A program made the position numbers and the translations under genes. Positions 38,794 through 48,051 of a stretch of DNA of 64,000 bases are shown here, one piece after another; position 1 is the first letter of the stretch; each line of letters begins with the position of its first letter. The notes under the pieces are model-generated. The model did not search any database. It was given only the letters and a program-made list of their open reading frames with translations, and was not told the origin of the DNA. The DNA comes from Streptomyces sp. GKU 895 (GTDB lineage: Bacteria > Actinomycetota > Actinomycetes > Streptomycetales > Streptomycetaceae), in assembly GCA_002027195.1 (NCBI GenBank), contig MWJO01000018.1, positions 1 through 64,000 of the forward strand, given 5' to 3'.

Positions 38794-40524
38794 ATGAGCG
38801 ACCAGGTACAGCCGGCGCAGGGCCCGGGAGCGTCCGGGCCGGGGCCCGACGGAGCGGGATTCACCTACCGAGGAGCCGAGCAGGAACTGATCGTCGTCGC
38901 CCGCCCCGAGGCCCGGCTGCGCGCCGGCGCCGAGGGCGTACGGTCGGCGGCCGGTGCCGACGTCTCGGCCCTCAACATGTTCCTCAGCGACGAACAGCTC
39001 GCCCTGGAACCCCTGTTCGGCAGCGAGGAGAGGCTCCGGCAGTCGGCCACGGCGCACACCGAGAACGTGCCCGACCTCGCGCTGTTCTACCGGGTCCGCG
39101 GCGACCGCAGCCGCGCCGAGGAACTGCGCTCGCGGATCGCCGCGCTGCCGGGCATCGACACCGCGTACGTGAAGCCGGGCGCCGTCCCCGCATCTCTGGG
39201 TCAGGTCGGCGAGGAGAGCGGTCGGCTGAAGGAAGGCGCCCCGGTCACCCCGGACTTCAGCGGCCGGCAGGGCTATCTGGGCCCCGCCCCCGAGGGGATC
39301 GACGCCCAGTGGGCCTGGCAGCGGCCCGGCGGCACCGGTCAGGGCGTGACCGTGATCGACGTCGAGGGTTCCTGGCAGCTCGGTCACGAGGACCTGGCCG
39401 CCAAGCTGGCCGGCGTCGTGGTCGGCACCCCGCTGACCGACCTGGCCTGGCGCAACCACGGCACCGCGGTGATCGGCGTGATCGGCGGCGACCGCACCGA
39501 GCACGGGGTCACGGGGATCGCGCCGGACGCGGTGACGGCCGCCGCGTCCTTCCAGGGCATCGGCACCGCGGCCGCCGTCCACGCGGCGGCGGACCGGCTC
39601 GGCCCCGGCGACATCGTGCTGGTCGAGCTGCACCGCCCGGGACCGCGGCTGGACTTCGCCGACCGCGACGACCAGAGGGGCTACGTCGCCCTCGAATGGT
39701 GGCCGGACGACTTCGCGGCCGTCCGGTACGCCACCGCCAGGGGCGTGCTCGTGGTGGCTGCCGCGGGCAACGGGGCCGAGTCCCTCGACGACGCCGTCTA
39801 CGAGCGCCGCCCGGACGGATTCCCGCAGTGGTGGCGCAACCCGTTCAACCCGTCCAACCAGTCCTCCGGCGCGGTCCTGGTCGGCGCGGGCGCCCCACCG
39901 CCCGGCACACACGGCCGCGACCACGGCCCGGACCGCTCCCGGCTCGCGTTCTCCAACTACGGTGCCCGCGTGGACGCCCAGGGCTGGGGCCGCGAGGTCA
40001 CCACCACCGGCGGCTTCTGGGACCGGCCCGGTGACCTGCAGGGCGGGCCCGAGGAGATCGCCTGGTACACGGACACGTTCTCCGGGACGTCCTCGGCCTC
40101 ACCGATGGTGGTCGGCGCACTGGCCGCGCTCCAGGGCATGCTGAAGGCGGCCGGCCAGGCGCCGATGTCCCCGGAGCGGGCCCGCGCGATGCTGCGGGCG
40201 ACCGGGTCACCGCAGCAGGACGCGCCGGGCCGGCCCGCGTCCCAGCGGATCGGCAACCGGCCCGACATCAAGGCGGCGGTCACCCATCTGCTGCCGCACG
40301 CGGTCGGCTCCGGCCAGGCCGAACGGTACTGGGACGAGCTGCTGCCCTATCCGCGTGAACTCCCGCCGAGGCTCCGGCTGTTCGTGGCCGGCGGCTGGCG
40401 GAACCTCAACCATCCGTCCCCCGAGATCCGCCAGGCGGTGCACTCCGCCTTCGCGGGAGGACGGCCCGACGTCCGCGTGTGGTTCGCGGACGACGAGATC
40501 GTCGGCCTGGTCGTCTCGGGCTGA
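38794..40524 (+). CDS. Subtilisin-like S8 serine protease, no signal peptide
   Basis: A 576-residue protein with an intact subtilase triad: D189 in VTVIDVEG, H222 in RNHGTAV, S433 in FSGTSSASPMV, and the oxyanion Asn N326 in AAAGNGAES. The first 150 residues (LALFYRVRGDRSRAEELRSRI, GIDTAYVKPGA) resemble an inhibitor-type prodomain. No Sec signal or membrane segment is seen, so it is either intracellular or exported by a non-classical route. A C-terminal 50-residue extension (VRVWFADDEIVGLVVSG) follows. ATG 38794 is preceded by GAAGGGAG. It lies 39 bases upstream of the Gln-rich gene and is probably co-transcribed with it. Confidence 0.9.
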   Translation: MSDQVQPAQGPGASGPGPDGAGFTYRGAEQELIVVARPEARLRAGAEGVRSAAGADVSALNMFLSDEQLALEPLFGSEERLRQSATAHTENVPDLALFYRVRGDRSRAEELRSRIAALPGIDTAYVKPGAVPASLGQVGEESGRLKEGAPVTPDFSGRQGYLGPAPEGIDAQWAWQRPGGTGQGVTVIDVEGSWQLGHEDLAAKLAGVVVGTPLTDLAWRNHGTAVIGVIGGDRTEHGVTGIAPDAVTAAASFQGIGTAAAVHAAADRLGPGDIVLVELHRPGPRLDFADRDDQRGYVALEWWPDDFAAVRYATARGVLVVAAAGNGAESLDDAVYERRPDGFPQWWRNPFNPSNQSSGAVLVGAGAPPPGTHGRDHGPDRSRLAFSNYGARVDAQGWGREVTTTGGFWDRPGDLQGGPEEIAWYTDTFSGTSSASPMVVGALAALQGMLKAAGQAPMSPERARAMLRATGSPQQDAPGRPASQRIGNRPDIKAAVTHLLPHAVGSGQAERYWDELLPYPRELPPRLRLFVAGGWRNLNHPSPEIRQAVHSAFAGGRPDVRVWFADDEIVGLVVSG

Positions 40525-40563
40525 CGAAGCACATCCCCACCATCAAGGGAAGGTGACACCCGC

Positions 40564-41145
40564 ATGAGCACCACCCCGCAGATGAGCCAACTGGGACAAC
40601 AGCAGGGACAGCAAGGACAGCAGGGACAGCAGTTCCCGAGCACCTCTCCGTACCAGCAGCAACCGCAGCAGCCGTACGGCATGGGCGGCTTCGGCGGCTC
40701 GCTGGAGCAGCTCCAGCAGCTCGGCCAGCAGCAGCCCTACCAGCAGCTGCTCCAGCAGCTCGGCCAGCAGCCCTTCACCCAGCAGCAGGGCTTCGGCCAG
40801 CAGCAGCTGGGCCAGCAACAGCAGCAGCAACAGGTCGAGCAGCAGGTGCAGCAGCACATCCACCAGATCGCCCAGGCCGCCGTGCAGTACGTGCAGCAGC
40901 AGGTGCAGACACAGGCCCTCCAGGCCGGCATCGCCAACGGCTACATCGACGTCGTCCAGCCGCTGCCGGGGCAGCCGAGTGTGATCGGCCTGCTGGTCGG
41001 CGGTCAGCTGAGGGTCCTGTTCAACCCCAACCCGCAGACCCACGACCAGGTCCAGGAGGCGTTCGCCTTCGGGCACCAGGTCATCGGCATCTGGGACTCC
41101 CAGACCCCGCAGATCCTGCGCAGCATCCAGATCCGCAGGATCTGA
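40564..41145 (+). CDS. Gln-rich protein of unknown function
   Basis: A 193-residue protein, not recognised. Residues 1-95 are about one-third Gln with QQQ and GQQ repeats (QLGQQQGQQGQQGQQ, FGQQQLGQQQQQQQ), an intrinsically disordered, prion-like composition rare in streptomycetes. Residues 96-193 form a more ordinary domain: HQIAQAAVQYVQQQVQ, GYIDVVQPLPGQPSVIGLL, GGQLRVLFNPNPQTHDQVQ, LRSIQIRRI. There is no signal peptide or membrane segment. ATG 40564 follows AAGGTGA. It is paired with the S8 protease upstream and ends before a strong hairpin. Confidence 0.8.
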   Translation: MSTTPQMSQLGQQQGQQGQQGQQFPSTSPYQQQPQQPYGMGGFGGSLEQLQQLGQQQPYQQLLQQLGQQPFTQQQGFGQQQLGQQQQQQQVEQQVQQHIHQIAQAAVQYVQQQVQTQALQAGIANGYIDVVQPLPGQPSVIGLLVGGQLRVLFNPNPQTHDQVQEAFAFGHQVIGIWDSQTPQILRSIQIRRI

Positions 41146-41162
41146 CCGGCACCGGGTGACAC

Positions 41163-41196
41163 GAAGGGCGCTTCCCGCACCGGGGAAGCGCCCTTC
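41163..41196. terminator. Bidirectional terminator between the Gln-rich gene and mshC
   Basis: Perfect 14-bp stem GAAGGGCGCTTCCC / GGGAAGCGCCCTTC with a 6-base loop, between convergent stops at 41145 and 41211. Confidence 0.9.
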
Positions 41197-41210
41197 TCGG
41201 TACTCCGGCG

Positions 41211-42440
41211 CTACAGCGCGACGCCGAGCAGCGCGTCCACCGCGCGCGAGACGACGCCGGGGGCGCTCTCGTCCGTGCCGCCGGACTCCTCCTGGCGGGC
41301 CGCCCAGCGGTCGACCGCGGCGAGCGCGGCCGGGGCGTCGAGGTCGTTCGCGAGGGCCTCGCGGATCTCCTCGACGAGCGCCTCGGCGGCGGGTCCGTCG
41401 GGGCGGGAGACGGCGGCACGCCACCGTCCGAGCCGCGCGACCGCGTCTTCGAGCACCTGGTCGGTCCACTCCCAGTCGGCCCGGTAGTGGTGGGCGAGCA
41501 GGGCGAGCCGGATGGCGGCCGGATCGACACCCTCGCGGCGCAGCGTGGAGACGAAGACGAGGTTGCCCTTGGACTTGGACATCTTCTCGCCGTGCAGGGC
41601 GACCATGCCGGCGTGGACGTACGCCTTGGCCATGGGGAACTCTCCGGTGAGCACCTGGGCGTGGGAGGCGCCCATCTCGTGGTGCGGGAAGGCGAGGTCG
41701 GAGCCGCCGCCCTGGACGTCGAAGGTCATGCCGAGGTGGTCGAGGGCGATGGCGACGCACTCGATGTGCCAGCCGGGTCGGCCGCGGCCGAGCGAGCCGC
41801 CGTCCCAGCTCGGCTCGCCCGGGCGGGCGGCCATCCACAGCATCGGGTCGAGCGGGTTCTTCTTGCCCGCCCGGTCGGGGTCGCCGCCGCGCTCGGCGGA
41901 CAGCAGCCGCATGGCGGCGGCGTCGAGGTTGGAGACCTTGCCGAAGTTCGGGTCGGACTCGACGGAGAAGTAGATGTCGCCTTCGAGTTCGTAGGCGGCG
42001 CCCGCGTCCCGGAGCCGCTCGACGAGCGGGACGATGCCGGGTATGGCCTCGACGGCGCCGATGTAGTGCTGCGGCGGGAGCATCCGCAGGGCGGTCATGT
42101 CCTCGCGGAAGAGGGCCGTCTCCTTCTCGGCGAGGGCGACCCAGTCGACGCTGTCCCGCTCGGCGCGCTCCAGGAGCGGGTCGTCGACGTCGGTGACGTT
42201 CTGGACGTAGTGAACCTGCCGCTTGGTGTCGAGCCACACGCGCTGCACGAGGTCGAACGCGTTGTAGGTCGCCGCGTGCCCCATGTGGGTGGCGTCGTAC
42301 GGCGTGATGCCGCAGACGTAGATACGGGCGACGGGACCGGGGTCGAGGGAGACCAGACCGCCGGTCGCGGTGTCGTGGATCCTCAGGTCGCGGCCCTGAC
42401 CAGGCAGGGCGGGGACCTCGGAAGCGGGCCAGGCATGCAT
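41211..42440 (-). CDS. mshC: L-cysteine:1D-myo-inosityl 2-amino-2-deoxy-alpha-D-glucopyranoside ligase
   Basis: A 409-residue cysteinyl-tRNA-synthetase-like ligase that joins cysteine to GlcN-Ins in mycothiol biosynthesis. Visible features: zinc ligand C43 in [16 protein letters not shown] with the HIGH-like H52-x-x-H55, zinc ligands C227 and H252 ([16 protein letters not shown]), and KMSKS at 285-289. It is shorter than a CysRS and lacks the tRNA anticodon domain, and the start [14 protein letters not shown] is typical of MshC. It heads a leftward unit beginning at 43923/44678. Confidence 0.94.
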   Translation of the reverse strand: MHAWPASEVPALPGQGRDLRIHDTATGGLVSLDPGPVARIYVCGITPYDATHMGHAATYNAFDLVQRVWLDTKRQVHYVQNVTDVDDPLLERAERDSVDWVALAEKETALFREDMTALRMLPPQHYIGAVEAIPGIVPLVERLRDAGAAYELEGDIYFSVESDPNFGKVSNLDAAAMRLLSAERGGDPDRAGKKNPLDPMLWMAARPGEPSWDGGSLGRGRPGWHIECVAIALDHLGMTFDVQGGGSDLAFPHHEMGASHAQVLTGEFPMAKAYVHAGMVALHGEKMSKSKGNLVFVSTLRREGVDPAAIRLALLAHHYRADWEWTDQVLEDAVARLGRWRAAVSRPDGPAAEALVEEIREALANDLDAPAALAAVDRWAARQEESGGTDESAPGVVSRAVDALLGVAL

Positions 42441-42553
42441 GTCATGAGCCTAACCGGACGGATGTTCCGTATACGAACCGGACCGGGCCGGATGGCCGGT
42501 AAGGCGGTCTTGCGTGCTGTCGTCCGGTGTGCTGGTGCACCGGTGGTGGGCTG

Positions 42554-43369
42554 CTACACCGGCGGCCAGGGAATGGCCGGCCACTCCCCGCTCGGCTCCG
42601 GGTGCTTGCCGGTGGCGAGCAGTTCGTCGACCCGCGCGCGTGTGGCGTCGAGTTCGGCAGGCGTGATGAGTACGGCCAGACGCGCGGCCAGCGCTCCTTC
42701 GGCGCCGAGCGCCTCCTTGAGGCCCTTGAGGACGTCGACCGCCTCCCCCGTCAGGGGCTCGCCCGCCCAGCCCCACAGCAGGGTGCGGAGCTTGTTGTCG
42801 ACGTTGAACGTGACGCCGTGGTCGATGCCGTACAGGCGGTCCCCGGCGGGCAGCAGATGGCCGCCCTTGCGGTCCGCGTTGTTGATCACGGCGTCGAGGA
42901 CGGCGAGCCGGCGCAGCCGTTCGTCGTCCGCGTGCACCAGCAGCGCGGTCTCGCCCTCGCCGACCTCGGCGAAGCCGATGGCCTTCCAGCCGGGCTCGGG
43001 TTCCTCGCCGTCGACCAGGGCGAGCAGCTCGGCGCCGGGCGCGCCCTCGATCCACAGCTGGACCATGCCCTCGCCGAAGGGGCCGTCGCGCAGCACGGTG
43101 GGCGGGACCAGGCCCCAGCCGGTCGCCTCGGACACCTCGTAGGCGGCGACCTCGCGCTGGGCGAGGGTGCCGTCCGGGAAGTCCCACAGGGGGCGCTCGC
43201 CGCGGACGGGCTTGTAGACGCAGAAGGCCTCCTGGCCGTCGTGCTCCACGGAGCAGTACAGCACCGCGTTGGAGGCGTCCCGGATCTGTCCGCGCACCGT
43301 CAGCTCACCGCGGGTGAGCAGCTCGGCCGTGGTCACGCCCCGCGGCGGTATCCGTTCTGGCGCGGACAT
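42554..43369 (-). CDS. SCO1664-family protein (phosphatidylinositol-kinase-like fold)
   Basis: A 271-residue conserved actinobacterial protein of the TIGR03843 type. Kinase-like elements: AVLYCSVEHDGQEAFCVYKPVRGERPLWDF read in pieces (ATP-binding Lys in VYKP), VQLWIEGAP, LAVLDAVINNADRKGGHLL (catalytic loop with N-N-x-D) and LYGIDHGVTFN (metal-binding Asp). A role in kinase-type phosphorylation is inferred from these motifs only. ATG 43369 follows GAAGGAC. It overlaps the upstream DUF3090 gene by 37 bases, so the pair is translationally coupled. Confidence 0.88.
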   Translation of the reverse strand: MSAPERIPPRGVTTAELLTRGELTVRGQIRDASNAVLYCSVEHDGQEAFCVYKPVRGERPLWDFPDGTLAQREVAAYEVSEATGWGLVPPTVLRDGPFGEGMVQLWIEGAPGAELLALVDGEEPEPGWKAIGFAEVGEGETALLVHADDERLRRLAVLDAVINNADRKGGHLLPAGDRLYGIDHGVTFNVDNKLRTLLWGWAGEPLTGEAVDVLKGLKEALGAEGALAARLAVLITPAELDATRARVDELLATGKHPEPSGEWPAIPWPPV

Positions 43370-43923
43370 ACGTGTCCTTCCGGGTCGAGCGGGAGGCTGC
43401 ACAGCGGGCACGGCGGCCGCCCGGCGTTGACGACGTCCAGGGCCCGCTTGGCGAAGGCCCTCGCCTGCGCGCCGGTGAGCCGGACCCGCAGCATCGGGGG
43501 GCCGTTCTCCTCGTCCTGGAGGAGCCTTTCCTCGGCCTCGGCGAGGTCCTCCTCGGACTCCGCGTCGAGCTCCACGAGGGCCTGCGCCTCGACGATCATG
43601 CGCTGTTCCTCACCGTCCCAGGCCAGCGCCATGGTGCCGACGCGGAACTCCTCCTCGACGGGGGTGTCCAGCGGGGCGGTGTCGGAGATCTCGGTGGGTG
43701 CCACCGCCGGGACGGAGGCGTTGCCGCCGCTGCGCCGGACCACTTCGTCCAGCAGCTCGTCCATGCGCTCGGCGAGGGCGGCGACCTGGGTCTTCTCCAG
43801 GGCCACGCTGGTCACCCGGGAACCCGCGATGGCCTGGAGGAAGAACGTACGGCGTCCGGGCAGTCCGACCGTGCCGGCCACGAAGCGGTCCGGAGGGTCG
43901 TAGAGGAACACCTGACGGGACAC
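43333..43923 (-). CDS. DUF3090-family protein
   Basis: A 196-residue conserved actinobacterial protein of unknown function. Signature start VFLYDPPDRFVAGTVGLPGRRTFFLQA and a C-terminal Cys pair in PPCPLCSLPLDPEGHVCPRQNGY that may bind zinc. It is always found near mshC, SCO1664-type and PGM-like genes, as here. GTG 43923 has CAGGAGA upstream. Confidence 0.9.
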   Translation of the reverse strand: MSRQVFLYDPPDRFVAGTVGLPGRRTFFLQAIAGSRVTSVALEKTQVAALAERMDELLDEVVRRSGGNASVPAVAPTEISDTAPLDTPVEEEFRVGTMALAWDGEEQRMIVEAQALVELDAESEEDLAEAEERLLQDEENGPPMLRVRLTGAQARAFAKRALDVVNAGRPPCPLCSLPLDPEGHVCPRQNGYRRGA

Positions 43924-43991
43924 GTCCTGTCTCCTGGAGTCGTGATGGGTACGGCGCTACTGCGACCGCTTCACCCTACTGCGCCCGACGA

Positions 43992-44678
43992 TCACGGTGC
44001 GCCCGCACCGCCCCCGACCGGGGCGTCGTCCGCGGGCGGGGTCTCGCGCGGGGCCAGGGAGGTGAAGTCACCGGTGTCGCCGAGGCGTACGAGGAACGGG
44101 CGCAGACGGGTGTAACGGATCGCGGTGATGGAACACGGGTCTACGGAGATTCGCTGGAAGAGGTCGAGATGGAGTCCGAGCGCGTCCGCGACGAGCGACT
44201 TGATGATGTCGCCGTGCGAGCACATGAGGTAGACGGCGTCGGCGCCGTGGTCGCGCTCCACGCGCGCGTTCCACTCCCGTACGGCCTCGGCGGCGCGGGT
44301 CTGCATGGCGCGCATCGACTCGCCGCCGGGGAACGCGGCCGCCGACGGATGGGCCTGGACGACCTGCATCAGGGGCTCGTCGTTGAGTTCGGCGAGCTTG
44401 CGGCCCGACCAGTCGCCGTAGTGGCACTCGCCGATCCGCTCGTCGGTGTGGGCGGTCAGCCCGGGCCGGGCGTCCAGGAGCGGCTGGAGCGTCTCCTGGC
44501 AGCGCTGGAGCGGGCTGCTGACGATCTCGGCGAGGGGCAGCTCGGCGAGCCGCTGGGGCAGCGCGGCGGCCTGGGTACGGCCGCGCTCGTCCAGGGCGAC
44601 GCCGGGGGTCCACCCGGCGAGCAGTCCCTCGGTGTTGGCGGTGGATCGTCCGTGCCGGACGAGGATCAGCGTGGGCAT
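43992..44678 (-). CDS. Histidine phosphatase (phosphoglycerate-mutase-like, MSMEG_4193 family)
   Basis: A 228-residue branch-1 histidine phosphatase. Catalytic motif LILVRHGRSTAN (His9), the second Arg in SSPLQRCQET, acid E in GECHYGDWSGR, and the second His in LMCSHGDIIKSL. It belongs to the conserved actinobacterial set with DUF3090 and SCO1664-type proteins. The substrate is unknown. It ends 68 bases before the DUF3090 start. Confidence 0.9.
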   Translation of the reverse strand: MPTLILVRHGRSTANTEGLLAGWTPGVALDERGRTQAAALPQRLAELPLAEIVSSPLQRCQETLQPLLDARPGLTAHTDERIGECHYGDWSGRKLAELNDEPLMQVVQAHPSAAAFPGGESMRAMQTRAAEAVREWNARVERDHGADAVYLMCSHGDIIKSLVADALGLHLDLFQRISVDPCSITAIRYTRLRPFLVRLGDTGDFTSLAPRETPPADDAPVGGGAGAP

Positions 44679-44740
44679 GCGGCCCAGGGTAGGCGCACGC
44701 GCGCGTGCACCGGCGAGCGAGTGACGGGAGAATACGCACC

Positions 44741-45739
44741 GTGATCGTGGACTGCGCCGTCTACCGCGACGGACACCGCACCGAGGGCCCCGACGACCTC
44801 TCCGACGCCCTGGCGGAGGCGAGGGCCGCGGGCGGGTTCGTCTGGATCGGGCTGCACGAGCCGTCGGAACGCGAGTTCGACCTCGTCACCCAGGAGTTCG
44901 GGCTGCATCCGCTGGCGGTCGAGGACGCCCTGAAGGCCCATCAGCGGCCCAAGCTGGAGGTCTACGACGACTCGCTCTTCCTCGTCCTCAAACCGGTCGT
45001 GTACGAGCCCGACAGCGACCAGGTCTCCACCGGCGAGGTCATGCTGTTCCTCGGCGACTCCTTCGTGGTGACCGTCCGGCACGGCGAGGGCGCCCCGCTG
45101 AAGGCCGTACGGCGCCGTCTGGAGCAGGAGCCGGACATGCTCCACAAGGGCCCGACGGCGGTGCTGTACGCCATCTCGGACGCCGTCGTCGACCACTACG
45201 TGGAGGTGGCGACCGAGCTCCAGACGGACCTGGAGGAGCTGGAGGCGGAGGTGTTCGCGCCGGACGGGGGCGGCGGCTCCCGGAACACGGCGTCGCGGAT
45301 CTACACCTTCAAGCGGCAGATCCTGGAGTTCCGCCGGGCGACCGGCCCGCTGGCGCTGCCGCTGACCCGGCTGGCGGGGATCGGCCAGTTCGGCGGCTCG
45401 GTGCCGTTCGTCAGCGAGACGTCGCGGCCCTTCTTCCGGGACGTCAACGACCACCTCACGCGGGTGAACGAGTCCGTGGAGGGCCTGGACCGGCTGGTGT
45501 CGGACATCCTGTCGGCGCATCTGGCGCAGATGAGCGTCCGGCAGAACGACGACATGCGGAAGATCTCCGCGTGGGCGGCCATGGCCGCGATCCCCACGAT
45601 GATCGCGGGGATCTACGGCATGAACTTCGACCACATGCCGGAGCTGCACTGGGTGTGGTCGTATCCGGCGGTGATCGCGCTGATGGCGGTGCTGGAGGTC
45701 ATGCTGTACCGGACGTTCAAGCGCCGGGGCTGGCTCTGA
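44741..45739 (+). CDS. corA: CorA-family magnesium/cobalt channel
   Basis: A 332-residue divalent cation channel. It has a long soluble N-terminal funnel domain (FVWIGLHEPSEREFDLVTQEFGLHPLAVEDAL, RIYTFKRQILEFRRAT) and two C-terminal membrane helices, with the selectivity motif YGMNFDHMPE (GMN 293-295) between them. GTG 44741 with GGGAGA upstream was chosen over a GTG 36 bases earlier. It converges on the next gene with only four bases between stops. Confidence 0.92.
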   Translation: MIVDCAVYRDGHRTEGPDDLSDALAEARAAGGFVWIGLHEPSEREFDLVTQEFGLHPLAVEDALKAHQRPKLEVYDDSLFLVLKPVVYEPDSDQVSTGEVMLFLGDSFVVTVRHGEGAPLKAVRRRLEQEPDMLHKGPTAVLYAISDAVVDHYVEVATELQTDLEELEAEVFAPDGGGGSRNTASRIYTFKRQILEFRRATGPLALPLTRLAGIGQFGGSVPFVSETSRPFFRDVNDHLTRVNESVEGLDRLVSDILSAHLAQMSVRQNDDMRKISAWAAMAAIPTMIAGIYGMNFDHMPELHWVWSYPAVIALMAVLEVMLYRTFKRRGWL

Positions 45740-45743
45740 GCCG

Positions 45744-46532
45744 TTACGCGAACTCGGGGGCGGCGGTGGCCGGGCCGCCGAGCGCGTCGCGCCGTTCGGG
45801 CATCTTCAGGGAGACCATGCGGCGCCAGCCCACCGCGCGTTCGTACGCGTACACGGCGTGGATGCCCGCCGCGAGGACCGCCGACTTGGCCTTGGGCCAG
45901 CCCAGGATGCGGCCCATGTGCGCCATGACGGCGAGGCTGACGTCGCGGTAGACGCGGATCTCGGCGAGCGCGCACTCCTTCAGGATGCGCTGGATGTCCC
46001 GGCCGTGGCCCGCGTACGCGAAGCGCAGCAACTCCTCGTGGCAGTAGGCGAGGTGGTTGTCCTCGTCGCCCGAGATCATCTTCACCGCCCGCCCGAGGTC
46101 GGGATGGTCGGCGAAGTGCTTGCGCAGCAGCTCCATCTGCTCGGAGGCGCGCTGTTCGGTGACCCTGCTGTGCGCGAGGTAGGTCACGATGTCCTGCACG
46201 GTGAGCGGCTGGTCGGCCTTGAGCTTGTCGTGGGCGAGACCGATGCCGTTGCGCTCCAGGAGCATCGTGTAGTCGGTGTCGGGGGGCACGGGTACGGGGT
46301 CGAGGCCGCGCTTCTTCATCAGGGCGTTGAAGATCCGGCCGTGTTTGTCCTCGTCGGCGCCGTGCCGGGTGATCTTGGGGGCGAGTCCGCGCTCGCTCTC
46401 GGGGACCAGGGCGGCGATGCGGGCGTTCTCCCAGCCTCCCTGCGACTCGCCGCTGGCGGCGATGGAACAGAACAGGCGGAAGGAATCGTCGTTGTCGAGG
46501 ATCTCGGTGAACAGACTCTTGGCCGAAAGCAT
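45744..46532 (-). CDS. Ferritin-like di-iron domain protein
   Basis: A 262-residue all-helical protein with paired carboxylate/His motifs of a ferritin-like fold: KITRHGADEDKHGRIF (E-x-x-H), VTEQRASEQMELL and ISGDEDNHLAYCHEELL (E-x-x-H). This suggests a di-iron centre in an oxygenase- or oxidase-like protein; the reaction is unknown. ATG 46532 has AGAGAGGTG upstream. I see no gene in 46533-46819. Confidence 0.82.
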   Translation of the reverse strand: MLSAKSLFTEILDNDDSFRLFCSIAASGESQGGWENARIAALVPESERGLAPKITRHGADEDKHGRIFNALMKKRGLDPVPVPPDTDYTMLLERNGIGLAHDKLKADQPLTVQDIVTYLAHSRVTEQRASEQMELLRKHFADHPDLGRAVKMISGDEDNHLAYCHEELLRFAYAGHGRDIQRILKECALAEIRVYRDVSLAVMAHMGRILGWPKAKSAVLAAGIHAVYAYERAVGWRRMVSLKMPERRDALGGPATAAPEFA

Positions 46533-46819
46533 CGTGGGCACCTCTCTGCGGGACTCCGCGGCAAACCCCGAAGAACGAGTCAAATGCGGTGAGAGAGGTG
46601 CTGCAACAGCTGTGTCGGACAACTCCGCCAAAAGGAGGACCCACGGGGTCACGACGGGGGCGTAACCCGGCGGCCACGCGCGCGTTGTTCTGCGTGACGG
46701 CCGTGGCGGGGAAGACCCCCGAGCCCCCACCACGGCCGCAGAAACCTCCGGCGGTCTTGAAGCGCGTGTTACGGCGCCCGCCGTTACGCCATCCGGCCGT
46801 TACGCCGACCGGCCCTCTG

Positions 46820-47875
46820 TCATGCCAGTCCGGCCCGCTCCAGGGCCTCGGAGCCGGCGCGGAGCGCGGCGATCCGCTCGTCGAGCGTGAAGCCCGCGGG
46901 AGCGAGGCTCAGCGAGGTGACACCGGCCGCCGCGTACTCCTTCATCCGGTCGGCGATGCGGTCCACGGAACCGAGCAGCGTCGTCTGGTCGATCAGGTCG
47001 TGCGGGATCGCCGCCGCGGCGCCCTGCTTGTCGCCCGCGAGGTACTTCTCCTGGACCTCGGCGGCGGCCGCCTCGAAGCCCATGCGCTGGGCGAGCTGGT
47101 TGTAGAAGTTCTGCTTGGCGCTGCCCATGCCGCCCACGTACAGGGCCGTGTAGGGGCGGAAGGTGTCGGCGAGCGTGGCCACGTCCTTGTCCTCGCCGAG
47201 CGCGAGCGGCAGCGTCGGGTGGACGTCGAACCCTTCGAGGGTCTTCCCCGCCTTCTCCCGCCCGGCCCGCAGGTACTTGATCGTGGTCTCCTCCAGGTGC
47301 GCCGCGGAGGGGAAGATCAGCAGCGCGCCGTCGGCGATCTCACCGGTCTGCTCCAGGTTCCTGGGGCCGATCGCGGCGATGTAGAGCGGGATGTGCTCGC
47401 GCTCCGGGTGCACGGTCAGCTTCAGGGGCTTGCCGGGGCCGCCGGGCAGCGGCAGCGTCCAGTGCGTGCCCTCGTAGGACAGCCGCTCGCGGGTCATCGC
47501 CTTGCGCACGATCTCGACGTACTCACGCGTGCGGGCCAGCGGCTTGTCGAACTTGACGCCGTACCAGCCCTCGGAGACCTGCGGCCCGGAGACGCCGAGG
47601 CCGAGGCGGAAGCGGCCGTGGGAGAGCGAGTCCAGGGTGGCGGCGGTCATCGCCGTCATCGCGGGCTGGCGGGCCGGGATCTGGAAGATGGCCGAGCCGA
47701 CGTCGATGCGCTCGGTCTGCGCCGCGACCCAGCTGAGCACGGTGGCCGCGTCGGAGCCGTAGGCCTCGGCGGCCCAGCACACGGAGTACCCGAGGCGGTC
47801 GGCCTCCTGGGCGACGGCGAGATTGTCCGCGTCCATTCCGGCGCCCCAGTAGCCGAGGTTGATGCCGAGCTGCAT
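46820..47875 (-). CDS. LLM-class F420-dependent oxidoreductase
   Basis: A 351-residue TIM-barrel flavin/F420 oxidoreductase of the luciferase-like monooxygenase superfamily. Signatures: MQLGINLGYWGAGMDADNLAVA, YGSDAATVLSWVAAQTERIDVGSAIFQIPARQPAMTA read in pieces, GRFRLGLGVSGPQVSEGWYG, REYVEIVRKAM and PLYIAAIGPRNLEQTGEIADGALL. Streptomycetes make F420, so a coenzyme F420 role is likely. The substrate is unknown. It is divergent from the aldo/keto reductase gene. Confidence 0.9.
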   Translation of the reverse strand: MQLGINLGYWGAGMDADNLAVAQEADRLGYSVCWAAEAYGSDAATVLSWVAAQTERIDVGSAIFQIPARQPAMTAMTAATLDSLSHGRFRLGLGVSGPQVSEGWYGVKFDKPLARTREYVEIVRKAMTRERLSYEGTHWTLPLPGGPGKPLKLTVHPEREHIPLYIAAIGPRNLEQTGEIADGALLIFPSAAHLEETTIKYLRAGREKAGKTLEGFDVHPTLPLALGEDKDVATLADTFRPYTALYVGGMGSAKQNFYNQLAQRMGFEAAAAEVQEKYLAGDKQGAAAAIPHDLIDQTTLLGSVDRIADRMKEYAAAGVTSLSLAPAGFTLDERIAALRAGSEALERAGLA

Positions 47876-48051
47876 GGCCGATTCCCCTTACCGATCAGTA
47901 ACGTCCCTTGTGGGCCGACCTTAGCGCGGGGGCGCGGATCGGGGCAGTTCGCGGTCGTGTTCTTCCGCCCACAGAAGTGCCGTGACGATCAGGGAAACTG
48001 GTTGTCCACAGGCCCCCACACCACTGGTTCAGGCCAGTAATGTCGGCGCTC

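Noticed and set aside
40564..41145. Gln-rich protein as the ParA partner ParJ
   Set aside because: ParJ is described as an actinobacterial signature protein and fits the PAC2-family gene at 36476-37486 by family and by the glpD-PAC2-mshC order. A Gln-rich streptomycete protein does not fit.
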